A DNA stretch of 64,000 bases from Kitasatospora sp. A2-31 (lineage in GTDB: Bacteria; Actinomycetota; Actinomycetes; Streptomycetales; Streptomycetaceae), in the NCBI RefSeq assembly GCF_022288725.1, contig NZ_JAKNTA010000006.1, positions 189,278-253,277 on the forward strand, given 5' to 3'. This document shows positions 15,124-25,000 of the stretch, piece after piece. The notes under the pieces were generated by a model. The model was not told the origin of the DNA, made no database searches, and saw nothing but the letters and a program-made list of their open reading frames with translations. The translations under genes and the position numbers were made by a program. Position 1 is the stretch's first letter; each line of letters starts with the position of its first letter.

Positions 15124-16383
15124 CTACGGGGCCCGCGGGGCGGTGGAGTGGACCGCGGGACGGGCCGGGCGGCCGGCGTCGGGGTCCGTCGCGGCGAAGG
15201 CCGTCCAGGCCGCCGCGGCACCGGCCAGCAGCAGGACGACGGCCACCAGCACGGCCAGCACCCGACGGCGGCGCAGCAGCGCCTGGCGGTCCCGCCGGTG
15301 GGCGGCGCCGGGGGCGGTGCGCTGGGCGCGGGACTCCGCCGCGTAGGAGGCCAGCTCCTGCGCGGAGGGGCGGCGCAGGCTGGTGTGGGTGTCGCGGGTG
15401 GAGTCGGGCGCGGCTCCGGGCACCAGCGGGACGGCCGGGCCGCGGCGGCGCTTGTGGGTGCCGGGGCCGGCGTCCACCTCGGCGTAGACCGCCTCGCCGG
15501 GGGTCAGCGCCTCCTCGGCCGGGGCGCGGCCCTGCTGCGGGATCGCCAGCGCCGGCAGCCCGGCCAGCGCGGGCAGCTGCTCGCGCAGCCGGTCCGCCAG
15601 CTCGGCGGCCCGCAGCCGGGAGGCCGGGGCCTTGGCCAGGCACTCGGCGATGATCCGCCAGAGTCCGTCGGGCAGGCCGGGCACCGGCGGCACCTGCTCG
15701 GTGACGTGGCGGCGCAGCACCGCGCCGGTGTGGCCGCCGCCGAACGGGGTGAAGCCGGCCAGCAGCTCGTACAGGACGGTGGCGAGGGCGTAGATGTCGA
15801 CGGCCGCGCGCGGCTCCAGACCCTCGATGATCTCGGGCGCGAGGTAGTCGGGGGTGCCGATGATCCGGGTGGCCCTGGTCCGGCGCGGGGCGTCGACCAG
15901 CCGGGCCACGCCGAAGTCGGTCAGCTTGGCGCGCGGGGCGCCCCCGGGGCCGGGGACGGCGGCGAGGTCGAGCAGGACGTTCTCGGGCTTGACGTCGCGG
16001 TGGACGATGCCGGCGGCGTGCGCGGCGGCCAGGCCGTCGGCGACGTCCGCGATGATCGAGACGGCGGTCTGCGGGGCGAGCGCGCCGTCGCGCTCCAGCC
16101 GGGAGCGCAGGTCGGTGCCCTGGACCAGCTCCATGACGAGGGCGAGGTCGCTGCCGTCGACGACCATGTCGCGCACGCCGACCACCCGGGGGTGGTCGAG
16201 GCTGGTCAGCGCGGCGCGCTCCTGGACGAAGCGGCCGACCAGCACCTGGTCGGCGGCGAGGTCCTCGCGCAGCAGCTTGACCGCCACCGGGCCGTCCGGC
16301 CCCTCGCCGAGCCAGACCGTCCCGGCCGAGCCGCGGCCGATCACCTGGTGGACGGTGTAACGGCTGCCGATCTTGCGTGCCAA
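15124..16383 (-). CDS. pkaB: membrane Ser/Thr protein kinase, PkaB-like
   Basis: A 419-residue Hanks-type kinase. The glycine loop is GRGSAGTVWLG (16-26), the ATP lysine VAVKLL (Lys36), the catalytic loop HRDVKPEN, then DFG and GTPDYLAPE. After a linker a single TM helix (VLAVLVAVVLLLAGAAAAW) precedes a short outer tail, so the kinase domain faces the cytoplasm. The start is TTG at 16383, chosen because GGAGCAGCA gives a well-spaced ribosome-binding site and family members begin ARKIGSRYT. It lies beside the larger kinase gene on the same strand; position and size match S. coelicolor pkaB from memory. Confidence 0.9.
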   Translation of the reverse strand: MARKIGSRYTVHQVIGRGSAGTVWLGEGPDGPVAVKLLREDLAADQVLVGRFVQERAALTSLDHPRVVGVRDMVVDGSDLALVMELVQGTDLRSRLERDGALAPQTAVSIIADVADGLAAAHAAGIVHRDVKPENVLLDLAAVPGPGGAPRAKLTDFGVARLVDAPRRTRATRIIGTPDYLAPEIIEGLEPRAAVDIYALATVLYELLAGFTPFGGGHTGAVLRRHVTEQVPPVPGLPDGLWRIIAECLAKAPASRLRAAELADRLREQLPALAGLPALAIPQQGRAPAEEALTPGEAVYAEVDAGPGTHKRRRGPAVPLVPGAAPDSTRDTHTSLRRPSAQELASYAAESRAQRTAPGAAHRRDRQALLRRRRVLAVLVAVVLLLAGAAAAWTAFAATDPDAGRPARPAVHSTAPRAP

Positions 16384-16606
16384 TGCTGCTCCGTGGGCGG
16401 CGGGAGCGCACCGGGTGGGTCCGGGGCGCTCGGTGGGGCGGGACAACAGCGACCAACCTACGCGCCCAGGACCCCTCCACGGGCCGCCTGAGGCCGCTCG
16501 GCGGGTCCCGGCGGGCAGGATTTCCTGTGAATTGTCGACAAAGCGTCAAAGTTGCCGCCGCGCAGGGCAGCCGGGGCGGCGGTGCCCGGCCCGGCGGCAC
16601 CCGCGG

Positions 16607-18496
16607 TCAGGTCTTCGCGCTCCCGAAGAGGTCGCTCACCCAGTCGCTCGCGGTGTGGAACCAGCTCTGCACGGTGGCCCAGTACTCCGGCAGCGGGGTG
16701 AAGTTCCACAGCGCCACCGCCGCCACGGCCAGCACCAGCAGCACCATCAGGCAGCCCTTGAGGCAGCCGAGGCCCGGGATGTACATCCGGTTGCGGCTGC
16801 GCGGGCGCGGCTCGCGGGCCGGCCTGGGCTCCCGGCGGGCGGGCTCCGGCGGTGCCTCCCTGCGCTGCGGGGCCTCGCGGTACTGCGGCGCGGGCGGCTC
16901 GGCCCGGCGCGGCACGGCGGGCGGGGCCGCCTGCGGCGGCGGGGCCTGGTAGCCGCCGGCCGGCTGCTGCGCCGGACGGCCCTGCGGCTGCCCGTACCCG
17001 GGCGGCGGAGCCTGCTGGTAGCCGGGCGACGGCGGCCGGTTGTAGCCGCCGGGCGGCTGCGGGCGGCCGCCGGACGGCGCGTGGCCGCCCTGCCCGGCCT
17101 GGTAGGGCGGCGGGGCCACCGGCGGGCGCTGGGCGTACCCCGGCGGCGGCGCCTGCTGGTAGCCGCGCGGCGGAGGCTGCGGCGGCCGGTACCCGGGCGG
17201 GCCGGCCTGGCCGCCCTGTCCGGCCTGGTAGGGCGGCGGGGCGACCTGGGGGACGTCGAAGTCCGCCGGGTCGAAGTAGCCGATCTCGGTCTGCTGGTTG
17301 CGGTCCCGGGCGGCCCTCAGCTGGGTCTGCCAGGGGTGCGGCGCCTCGGCCTGCGGCGGTCCGGGCGGGGTCGGGGGGACCGCCGTCGGCGGCATCACCT
17401 GGGTGCGGTCGGCGGCGCCGTACGGGGCCGCCGGCGGCTGGGTGCCCATCACCCGGGTCGCGGCGGCCGGGTCGAACCGCCCGTCCGGCTGCCCGGCCGG
17501 CAGCACCTGGGTGCGGTCGTCGGCCCCGGGCGCGCCGAGGGGGCCGGCGCCGTCCGGAGCGCTGCCGGGGACGGCGGCCGGCTGCGGGTCCGGCAGCAGC
17601 AGCGCGCCGACCGCGAGGGCGGCGTCCACCGCCGCGGGCGAGGCGTGCACGCCGACGCCGGCCGCCACCACGCGCAGCGCCCGGGCCAGCGAGACCGCGC
17701 TCGGGCGCTGGGCCGGGTCCTTGCGCAGGCAGCGCTCGATGACCGTCCAGAGCGGGTCGGGCATGGTGGACGGGCGTTGCGGCTCCTGGGACAGGTGGGC
17801 CTGGAGGATCGCCAGCGGGCCGTCGCCCTGGAACGGCTGCCGGCCGGTGACCAGCTCGTACAGCATGATCCCGGCGCCGTAGACGTCCACCGCGGAGGTC
17901 TGCGGACGGCCCTCGGCGGACTCCGGCGCGACGTACGCCGGGGTGCCGACGAACTCGTGGGTGCGGGTGATGCCCGGGGAGTCGGCGAGCCGGGCGATGC
18001 CGAAGTCGGTCAGCATCGGGTGCATCTGCTCGGTGCCCTCCACCACGGTGGAGGCGAGCAGCACGTTGGCCGGCTTGAGGTCGCGGTGGACGATGCCGTC
18101 GGCGTGGCTGGCCGCCAGCGCGTCGGCCACCTGGGCCATCAGCAGGGCTCCGGCGATCGGGCTGAACGGGCCGTTGCCGCGCAGGTAGCGCGCCAGGTCC
18201 GGCCCGTCGATCAGGTCCATCACCAGGGCCAGCAGCTCGCCCTCGACGACCAGGTCGCGGACCTTGACGATGTTGGGGTGGGTGAGCCGCAGCAGCAGGG
18301 AGCGCTCCCGCAGGAACCGCATCACCACGTCCGGGTCGGCCGCCAGCTCCTCGCGCAGCACCTTGATCGCCACCTGCTGCCCCGGCTCGCTGCCGGGCAC
18401 CGCGACGTCGCCGCGCACCCGTCCGCGCCAGACGGTGCCGGTGGCCCCCCGTCCGAGGGTCTCCTCAAGCAGATACTTGCTGCCGACTGGCCGCAC
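16607..18496 (-). CDS. pkaA: membrane Ser/Thr protein kinase, PkaA-like
   Basis: A 629-residue Hanks-type kinase from GTG at 18496; this start puts GGAG 8 nt upstream, whereas GTG at 18505 has no spacing. The kinase domain is about 8-262: GRGATGTVWRG, Lys45 in QVAIKVL, HRDLKPAN, DFGIARL, GTPAYVAPE. About 270 residues of Pro/Gln/Tyr-rich low complexity follow, with repeated APPPYQAGQGG and GYQQAPPPGY blocks. A basic stretch, one TM helix (CLMVLLVLAVAAVALW) and a 30-residue outer tail end the protein. The DNA under the Pro-rich part contains near-identical copies of about 26 bp (17093-17119 and 17217-17243). Confidence 0.9.
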   Translation of the reverse strand: MRPVGSKYLLEETLGRGATGTVWRGRVRGDVAVPGSEPGQQVAIKVLREELAADPDVVMRFLRERSLLLRLTHPNIVKVRDLVVEGELLALVMDLIDGPDLARYLRGNGPFSPIAGALLMAQVADALAASHADGIVHRDLKPANVLLASTVVEGTEQMHPMLTDFGIARLADSPGITRTHEFVGTPAYVAPESAEGRPQTSAVDVYGAGIMLYELVTGRQPFQGDGPLAILQAHLSQEPQRPSTMPDPLWTVIERCLRKDPAQRPSAVSLARALRVVAAGVGVHASPAAVDAALAVGALLLPDPQPAAVPGSAPDGAGPLGAPGADDRTQVLPAGQPDGRFDPAAATRVMGTQPPAAPYGAADRTQVMPPTAVPPTPPGPPQAEAPHPWQTQLRAARDRNQQTEIGYFDPADFDVPQVAPPPYQAGQGGQAGPPGYRPPQPPPRGYQQAPPPGYAQRPPVAPPPYQAGQGGHAPSGGRPQPPGGYNRPPSPGYQQAPPPGYGQPQGRPAQQPAGGYQAPPPQAAPPAVPRRAEPPAPQYREAPQRREAPPEPARREPRPAREPRPRSRNRMYIPGLGCLKGCLMVLLVLAVAAVALWNFTPLPEYWATVQSWFHTASDWVSDLFGSAKT

Positions 18497-18690
18497 CTGT
18501 CGCACTCCTCGCCGTGCCGGCCGCGGTGCGCTCCTCCGCCGGTGCGGTGAGCCTGCCGGGCCCGTGTTCCGGCCACTCTAACGGTGTCCGTTCACGTTTT
18601 TGAGGTGACCGGCGAGGGGCGCGCACGGCTCTCGGGGACATCCCCCGCGGGCTCCCCGGAGGCCGCCGGGCCGGGGCCGGAGGGCGGCGG

Positions 18691-18719
18691 TTGACCTGAC
18701 TCCCCGTCGCCCGCAACAT
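18691..18719 (+). promoter_or_regulatory. predicted promoter of FHA-ATPase gene
   Basis: TTGACC (18691-18696), 17-bp spacer, CAACAT (18714-18719), an HrdB-like arrangement. The predicted start is near 18726, about 180 nt before the ATG. Confidence 0.45.
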
Positions 18720-18742
18720 GGCGATGATCGCAAGATCGTCAA
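18715..18742 (-). promoter_or_regulatory. predicted promoter of pkaA
   Basis: Minus-strand TTGACG (18742-18737), 16-bp spacer, CATGTT (18720-18715). Its -10 overlaps the -10 of the rightward promoter, so the two would compete for polymerase. Confidence 0.4.
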
Positions 18743-18907
18743 ATCCGGTACCGTGCGCGGACTGTCGGTGACGGATGGCAGGATGACACTCGCCACTCTT
18801 GTGGCCCAATGCCGTCACGGCCGCCGACCGGCGCGCCGACCGCCGGCAGGCAGGGCAGCAGGCGTCAGCACCAGGCGTCATCACCAGCAGAAGGGACCGC
18901 GGGCGAG

Positions 18908-21757
18908 ATGCAGATCCGGCTGACCGTCCTCCGACCGCGCAGCGGCCCGGCAGCCGCCGGCTCCGCCATCCCCTACGTGGACGTGCTGGTCACCGCGCCC
19001 GTGGGCACCGCGCTCGGCTCCGTCGCGGGCGCACTGGCGGGCGCCGTGGGCGTGCGCGGCCCACGGGCCGCCACCCATGTGCACCTCTACGCCGGGGCAC
19101 ACCGGGTGGACGAACACACCCTGCTCGGCCACCCCCCACTGCTCGACGGCGCCGTGCTCAGCCTCAACGAGCCCGACCCGACCGCCGACGACCCCGACGA
19201 CGGCACGGCGGCCGCCGAGCTGCGCGTGGTCGGCGGCCCCGACGCCGGCGGCGTGCACCGGCTGCACGGCCGGGAGATCCGGGTCGGCCGCTCCGGCGAG
19301 GCGGACGTCCCGCTCGACGACCCCGACGTCTCCCGCCTCCACCTCGCCCTCCACCTCGGCGAGGACGGCCGGGTCACCGTCCGCGACCTCGGCTCCACCA
19401 ACGGCACCACGCTGGACGGCCGGCTCGTCCCGGCCGGCCCGCCGGAGGAGGCCGTCCCGCTCGACGGCACCGCCCTGCTCCGGATCGGCGAGTCCACCCT
19501 CCAGGTCACCGCCCCCGACCCCGGGGACGGCTCCGGGGCGCCGGTCCGCGCGGCGCTGCCCGACGGCCACGGCCACCTCCAGCTCGCCCCGCCCCCGCCG
19601 GCCCGCCCCGCCCCGCCCGCCGCCGAACCGCCGGCCGCCCCCGAGCCCGCCGCCGGCCGCGGTCGCGGCCTGCTCTCGCTCCGGCTCGGCCGCTCCGCCG
19701 CCGAGCCGCCCGAGGAGAGCGCCGAGCGCCACCACGCCGCCGTCCGGCTCCGCCAGACCGCCGCCCAGCGCGAGCGCTTCCCCGACCTCGCCACCCTGCT
19801 GCTCAACGCCCTCGGTCCCGGTCCGCGGCTCTGGGAGCGCGGCCCCGGCCACCCCGACGCGCTCACCCTGCGCCTGGGCACCGGCGACCGGCCCGGCGGC
19901 CCCGGCACCAGCCCCGGCACCCTGCTGCCGGCCGTCCCGGTCACCCTCGACCTGCAGACCGCCGGCAGCCTCGGCCTGAGCGGCCCGCGCGAGCGCCTCG
20001 ACGCCCTCACCCGCGCCGTCGTCGCCCAGCTCGCCGCGCTGCACCCGCCGACCGGCCTCAGCCTGGTCGTGGTCGACGCCGACCCGGCCCGCCCGGCCCA
20101 GGACCGCGCCGACACCTGGGCCTGGGCGCTCTGGCTGCCGCACCTGCGCCCCACCGACGGCCAGGACTGCCGGCTGCTGATCGGACTCGACGACGAGCAG
20201 GCCACCGCCCGGCTCGGCGAGCTCACCGCCCGGCTCCGTGGCCCGGTCGGCCTCGGCGGGCACCCGGCCACCGTGGTCGTGGTCGACGGCCGCCCGGCCA
20301 CCGAGGAGGCCCGGCAGGCCCTGGACTTGCTGCTGCGCCAGGGCCCGGCGGTCGGGATCTTCCCGATCTGCCTCGCCGAGCAGCCCGAGCTGCTGCCCCG
20401 CGGGCTCGGCGCCACCGCCCTGATCACCGGGGAGGTCGGCACCCACCTCTCGCTCGACCGGCCGGTCGCGCGCGGCCGCGAGACCCTGCATGAGATCGCG
20501 CTGGACGCCGTCTCGGACGCCTGGGCGGAGCGGCTGGCCCGGGTGCTGGCCCCGCTGCGCGAGGCCGTCCCGGCCGCCCGCGGCCCGCTGCCGGACGCGC
20601 TGCGCCTGCTCGACCTGCTCCAGCTCGACACCGTCACCCCGGCCAAGCTGTCCGCCCGCTGGGCGGCCCACGCCGGCGGCATCGGCGCCGCCACCGCCCT
20701 GCTCGGCACCACCCGCGACGAGCTCTGCACGCTCGACCTCGCCGACCCCGAGCTCACCCTCCCCTCCCCCGACCCGGGCGGCCCGCACCTGCTGGTGGGC
20801 GGTGCGCGCGGCTCCGGCAAGACCGAGCTGCTGCGCACCCTGATCGCCTCGCTGGCCGTCTCCGAGCGGCCCGAACGGCTGGCCGTCACCGTCATCGAGG
20901 GCCGCGCGGTGGAGGACGGCCTCGACGGCTGCACCGAGCTGCCGCACGTCACCGGCCATGTGAACGCGGCCGCCGATCCGCGCGCCGCGCTGCTCGCGGC
21001 CGAGGCGATCGAGGACGAACTCGCCCTGCGCGAGCGGCTCTTCGACGGCCTGGACTTCGCCTCCTGGCACGCCGCCCGGATCCTCGACGGCGAGCGGGGC
21101 CTCGCCGGCGGGGGCCTGGACGCGCAGCGGCCCGCCGTGCCGGTGCCGGCCGTGGTCGGGGCCGCCGGTCCGGTGGCCCAGGTCCCGGCGCAGGCCTCGA
21201 AGGGCAGCGCGCCGCGCACCGCGGAGCCCCGCCGGCCCGCCGCCGCGCCGGTGCCGGCCCGGCTGGTCGTCGTGGTGGACGACTACGACGCCCTGCTCTC
21301 CCCCACCTCCGCGGCCGGCCGCCCGCTCGCCCGTGCCCTGGCGGCGGTCGCCCGCCGGGGCGGCCCGCTCGGCGTCCACCTCGCGGTCACCACCGGCCGC
21401 CCGGAGGAGAGCGCCGGCACCGAGGTCGACGACGCGGCCCTGCTCCGGATCGCCCTGCGCACGGACGACCCGGCCGACTCCGACCTGCTGATCCACCTCG
21501 GCGACGCCGCCTCGCTCGCCGAGGACACCCCCGGCCGCGGCTACCTGCGGCTGCCGGACGGCGGCGTGACCGCCTTCCAGACCGCCCGGATCAGCGGCCG
21601 CATCCCCCGCACCGCGACGCTGCGGCCCACCGTCGTCGCCATAGAGCCGCTCCAGCTCGGCGCCCCGCCGGCCCGCCGGCCGGTCCGCGAGCTGGGCAAC
21701 GGGCCGACCGACCTCGCCCTGCTCGCCAGCGCCCTCCAGCGGGCGGCCAAGCACTGA
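18908..21757 (+). CDS. FHA domain, FtsK/SpoIIIE-like ATPase
   Basis: A 949-residue protein. Residues 1-90 look like a beta-grasp ubiquitin-like module. Residues 105-205 are an FHA domain with GRS (127-129), SRLH and STNGT (163-167), the residues that read phosphothreonine. After a Pro/Ala-rich linker an FtsK/SpoIIIE-type region has Walker A GGARGSGKT (about 631-639) and Walker B LVVVVDDYDALL (about 780-790). I see no TM helix, unlike EccC/EssC of type VII secretion, and only one intact Walker A. It faces the pkaA/pkaB kinases, so FHA binding to a kinase or kinase substrate is a natural hypothesis. The start MQIRLTVLRP was chosen because conserved sequence begins there. Confidence 0.85.
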   Translation: MQIRLTVLRPRSGPAAAGSAIPYVDVLVTAPVGTALGSVAGALAGAVGVRGPRAATHVHLYAGAHRVDEHTLLGHPPLLDGAVLSLNEPDPTADDPDDGTAAAELRVVGGPDAGGVHRLHGREIRVGRSGEADVPLDDPDVSRLHLALHLGEDGRVTVRDLGSTNGTTLDGRLVPAGPPEEAVPLDGTALLRIGESTLQVTAPDPGDGSGAPVRAALPDGHGHLQLAPPPPARPAPPAAEPPAAPEPAAGRGRGLLSLRLGRSAAEPPEESAERHHAAVRLRQTAAQRERFPDLATLLLNALGPGPRLWERGPGHPDALTLRLGTGDRPGGPGTSPGTLLPAVPVTLDLQTAGSLGLSGPRERLDALTRAVVAQLAALHPPTGLSLVVVDADPARPAQDRADTWAWALWLPHLRPTDGQDCRLLIGLDDEQATARLGELTARLRGPVGLGGHPATVVVVDGRPATEEARQALDLLLRQGPAVGIFPICLAEQPELLPRGLGATALITGEVGTHLSLDRPVARGRETLHEIALDAVSDAWAERLARVLAPLREAVPAARGPLPDALRLLDLLQLDTVTPAKLSARWAAHAGGIGAATALLGTTRDELCTLDLADPELTLPSPDPGGPHLLVGGARGSGKTELLRTLIASLAVSERPERLAVTVIEGRAVEDGLDGCTELPHVTGHVNAAADPRAALLAAEAIEDELALRERLFDGLDFASWHAARILDGERGLAGGGLDAQRPAVPVPAVVGAAGPVAQVPAQASKGSAPRTAEPRRPAAAPVPARLVVVVDDYDALLSPTSAAGRPLARALAAVARRGGPLGVHLAVTTGRPEESAGTEVDDAALLRIALRTDDPADSDLLIHLGDAASLAEDTPGRGYLRLPDGGVTAFQTARISGRIPRTATLRPTVVAIEPLQLGAPPARRPVRELGNGPTDLALLASALQRAAKH

Positions 21758-22090
21758 CGCCCGGGGTGGCACCACCACCGGCCGGCCCGGGGTGGCACCA
21801 CCGGCCGGCCGCGCCGCCCGACGAACGTTCGGGCGGCGGGGCGGGCGGCCGGACGGTCAGGAGCAAGTGCGTTCGGGGCTCGACCGGAACGAGGCCGGCC
21901 CGCCCTCGTGGGCGTGGTCGGCACGGCCGTTGACCACCGGGACCGACTCCGGCCCCGGGGCGCCGTCGCCCGCGTCCCGTCCTCGGTACCGCACGCCGAT
22001 ACCGCACGCGGGTGCCGACAACGCGGGTACCGACAACGCGGCGGGGCCCGCGTCCGAAGACGCGGGCCCCGCCGGTGGAGCCGACCGCCG
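21758..22090. repeat. intergenic repeats between FHA-ATPase and gdh
   Basis: 333 bp between convergent genes with no gene seen. A tandem duplication lies at 21760-21785 and 21786-21808 (core CCCGGGGTGGCACCACC). A hairpin at 21813-21837 (GCCGCCCG/CGGGCGGC) could terminate the ATPase gene. At 21988-22043 ACCG-based direct repeats include two 15-bp copies, ACGCGGGTGCCGACA and ACGCGGGTACCGACA. Confidence 0.6.
22041..22072. terminator. terminator of NAD-glutamate dehydrogenase gene
   Basis: Perfect 14-bp stem GCGGGGCCCGCGTC and complement with a CGAA tetraloop, 18 bp past the gdh stop on the minus strand. Confidence 0.9.
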
Positions 22091-25000
22091 TCAGCGCATC
22101 GAGCCGGTGCGCAGCAGGGTGCGGATGACGCGCATCGCGACCGAGAGGCTGGACAGCTCGTAGTTGTCCGAACCCCTTATGTCGTCGAGGGTGCTCTTGG
22201 CGCGGTTCAGCAGGGTGGCGTTGAGCTCCGCCCAGGCGGTGTACCGCTCCTCGGGGGTGGCGCCCTCGGGGCCGCAGGCCAGGATGTCGGCGGTCAGGGC
22301 CGCGTGGGCCGCGAAGAGGTCCTCGCGGATGGCGGCGCGGGCCATCGACGACCAGCGGTCGACCCGGGGCAGCTCGATGATGCGGTCGAGCAGGTGGGTG
22401 ATCTGGAGGCGGTCGGCGAGGTCGTAGTACAGCTCGGCGACCTCGGCGACGTCCTTGCCGGACCGGTCCGCGACCTCGGTGATGTCCAGGGTCGGGAAGG
22501 TCGAGGACAGGCCCGCGATCCGGGTGGCCAGGGCCTCCGGCACGCCGGCCGCGGCCAGCTCGTTGTAGACCGACTCGAACCACGCCAGGTCCTCGCCGCG
22601 CAGCGGCTTGGGCAGCGAGCCCCAGACCTGGTTCACCCGGTCGTGGAAGAACTCGATGGTGCCGGCGATGTCGAGCGGCTGGCGGCGGTTGTTGAGCATC
22701 CACCGGGTGGCGCGCTCGACGAGCCGGCGCGAGTGCAGGCGCATCTTGGTCTGGGCACGGGCCGGGACCACGTTGTCCAGGGCCTCGATCTCCGACCAGA
22801 TCTCCTCCAGGCCGAAGACGGCCCGCGCGGCGGTGTGCGTCCGGGCGATCTCCTCGTACGTGGCGCCGGTCTCCTCCTTCAGCCGGAAGGCGAAGGTGCA
22901 ACCACCGCGGTTGATCGTGTCGTTGACGATCAGCGTGGTGATGATCTCGCGGCGCAGCGCGTGGTGGTCGATCGCGTCGGCGAACTTCGCCCGCAGCGCG
23001 CTCGGGAAGTACTCGTGCAGCGCGGTGCGGAAGTACGGGTCGTCGGGCAGCTCGGTGGCGAGCAGCTCGTCGGCCAGGGTGATCTTGGTGTACGCGAGCA
23101 GCACGGACAGCTCGGGCTGGGAGAGCCCGCGGCCGTTCTGCTGGCGCTCGCGGATCTGCCGCTCGGCGGGGAGGAACTCCAGGGCCCGGTCGAGCTGGCC
23201 GCCCGCCTCCAGGCGGTTGATCATCCGGGAGTGGACGTTGACCATGCTGTGCGCCTGGGCGACGGCGTTGGCCAGTACCACGTTCTGCGCGTAGTTGTTG
23301 CGCAGCACGAGGCGGCCGACCTCGTCGGTCATCTCCGCCAGCAGGGCGTTGCGCTGCTTGACCGTCATGTCGCCGTCGGCGACCACCTGGTTGAGCAGGA
23401 TCTTGATGTTGACCTCGTGGTCCGAGGTGTCCACGCCGGCCGAGTTGTCGATGGCGTCGGTGTTGACCCAGCCGCCGGTGCCCTGCGGGCCGCCGGAGGC
23501 CGCGTACTCGATGCGGCCCAGCTGGGTGCAGCCGAGGTTGCCGCCCTCGCCGATGACCCGGGCCCGCACCTGCTCGCCGTTGACGCGGATGGCGTCGTTG
23601 GCCTTGTCGCCGACCTCGGCGTTGGTCTCGGCCGCGGCCTTGACGTAGGTGCCGATGCCGCCGTTCCAGAACAGGTCGACGGGCGCCTGCAGGATCGCCC
23701 TCATCAGCTCGGCCGGGGTGAGGCGGGCGTCCTCGATGCCCAGCGCGGCCCGGACCTGCGGGCTGAGCTGGATCGACTTGGCGCTGCGCGGGAAGACGCC
23801 GCCGCCCGCGGAGATCAGCGACTTGTCGTAGTCGTCCCAGGAGCTGCGCGGCAGCTCGAAGAGCCGGCGGCGCTCGGCGTAGGAGACGGCCGCGTCCGGG
23901 TTCGGGTCGAGGAAGATGTGCCGGTGGTCGAAGGCCGCGACCAGGCGGATGTGCTCGCTGAGCAGCATGCCGTTGCCGAACACGTCACCGGACATGTCGC
24001 CGATGCCGACCACCGTGAAGTCCTCGGTCTGGGTGTCGACGCCCAGCTCGCGGAAGTTGCGCTTGACCGACTCCCACGCACCGCGGGCGGTGATGCCCAT
24101 GCCCTTGTGGTCGTAGCCGGCCGAGCCGCCGGAGGCGAACGCGTCGCCCAGCCAGAAGCCGTACGACTCGGCGACACCGTTGGCGATGTCGGAGAAGGTC
24201 GCGGTGCCCTTGTCGGCGGCGACGACCAGGTAGGTGTCGTCCTCGTCGTGGCGGACCACGTCGGCCGGGTGGACGACCTCTCCGCCGACCAGGTTGTCGG
24301 TGATGTCGAGCAGCGCGGAGATGAAGGTCTTGTAGGACGCGATGCCCTCGGCCAGCCAGGCGTCGCGGTCCACCGACGGGTCCGGCAGCTGCTTGGCGAC
24401 GAAGCCGCCCTTGGCGCCGACCGGCACGATGACGGTGTTCTTCACCATCTGCGCCTTGACCAGGCCGAGGATCTCGGTGCGGAAGTCCTCGCGCCGGTCG
24501 GACCAGCGCAGACCGCCGCGCGCGACCTTGCCGAAGCGCAGGTGCACGCCCTCGACCTGCGGCGAGTAGACCCAGATCTCGAACGCCGGGCGCGGGGCCG
24601 GCAGGTCCGGGATGGCCTTCGGGTCGAACTTCATGGACACGTAGGAGTGCCACTCGCCGGAGTCACCCGTGTGCTGGAAGAAGTTGGTGCGCAGGGTGGC
24701 CTTGATGAGGTGCAGGAAGGAGCGCAGGATGCGGTCCTCGTCCAGCGAGACGACCTCGTCCAGCGCGCCGGCCAGCTCCTCGAGGATGCCCTCGGTCAGC
24801 TCGGCGGCGCCCTGCTGGTGGCTGGGGCTCAGCCGGGCCTCGAACAGGTTGACCAGCAGGCGGGTGGTGTGGGTGTTGTTGCGGAGCGCGTCCTCCATGT
24901 AGTCCTGGGAGAACGTGGAGCCCGCCTGGCGCAGGTACTTGGCGTACGCGCGCAGCATCATCGCCTGGCGCCAGGTCAGCCCGGCGGTCAGGACCAGCTC

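Larger units (their letters stand above)
18506..18907. other. divergent region between pkaA and FHA-ATPase gene
   Basis: 402 bp with no credible gene. It holds the overlapping promoter candidates listed separately. The short frames starting at 18799 and 18809 are upstream extensions or shadows of the FHA gene. Confidence 0.5.

Noticed and set aside
18908..21757. FHA-FtsK ATPase considered as EccC/EssC of a type VII secretion system
   Set aside because: No TM helices, only one Walker A, and no EccB/EccD/EccE or WXG100 genes around it.
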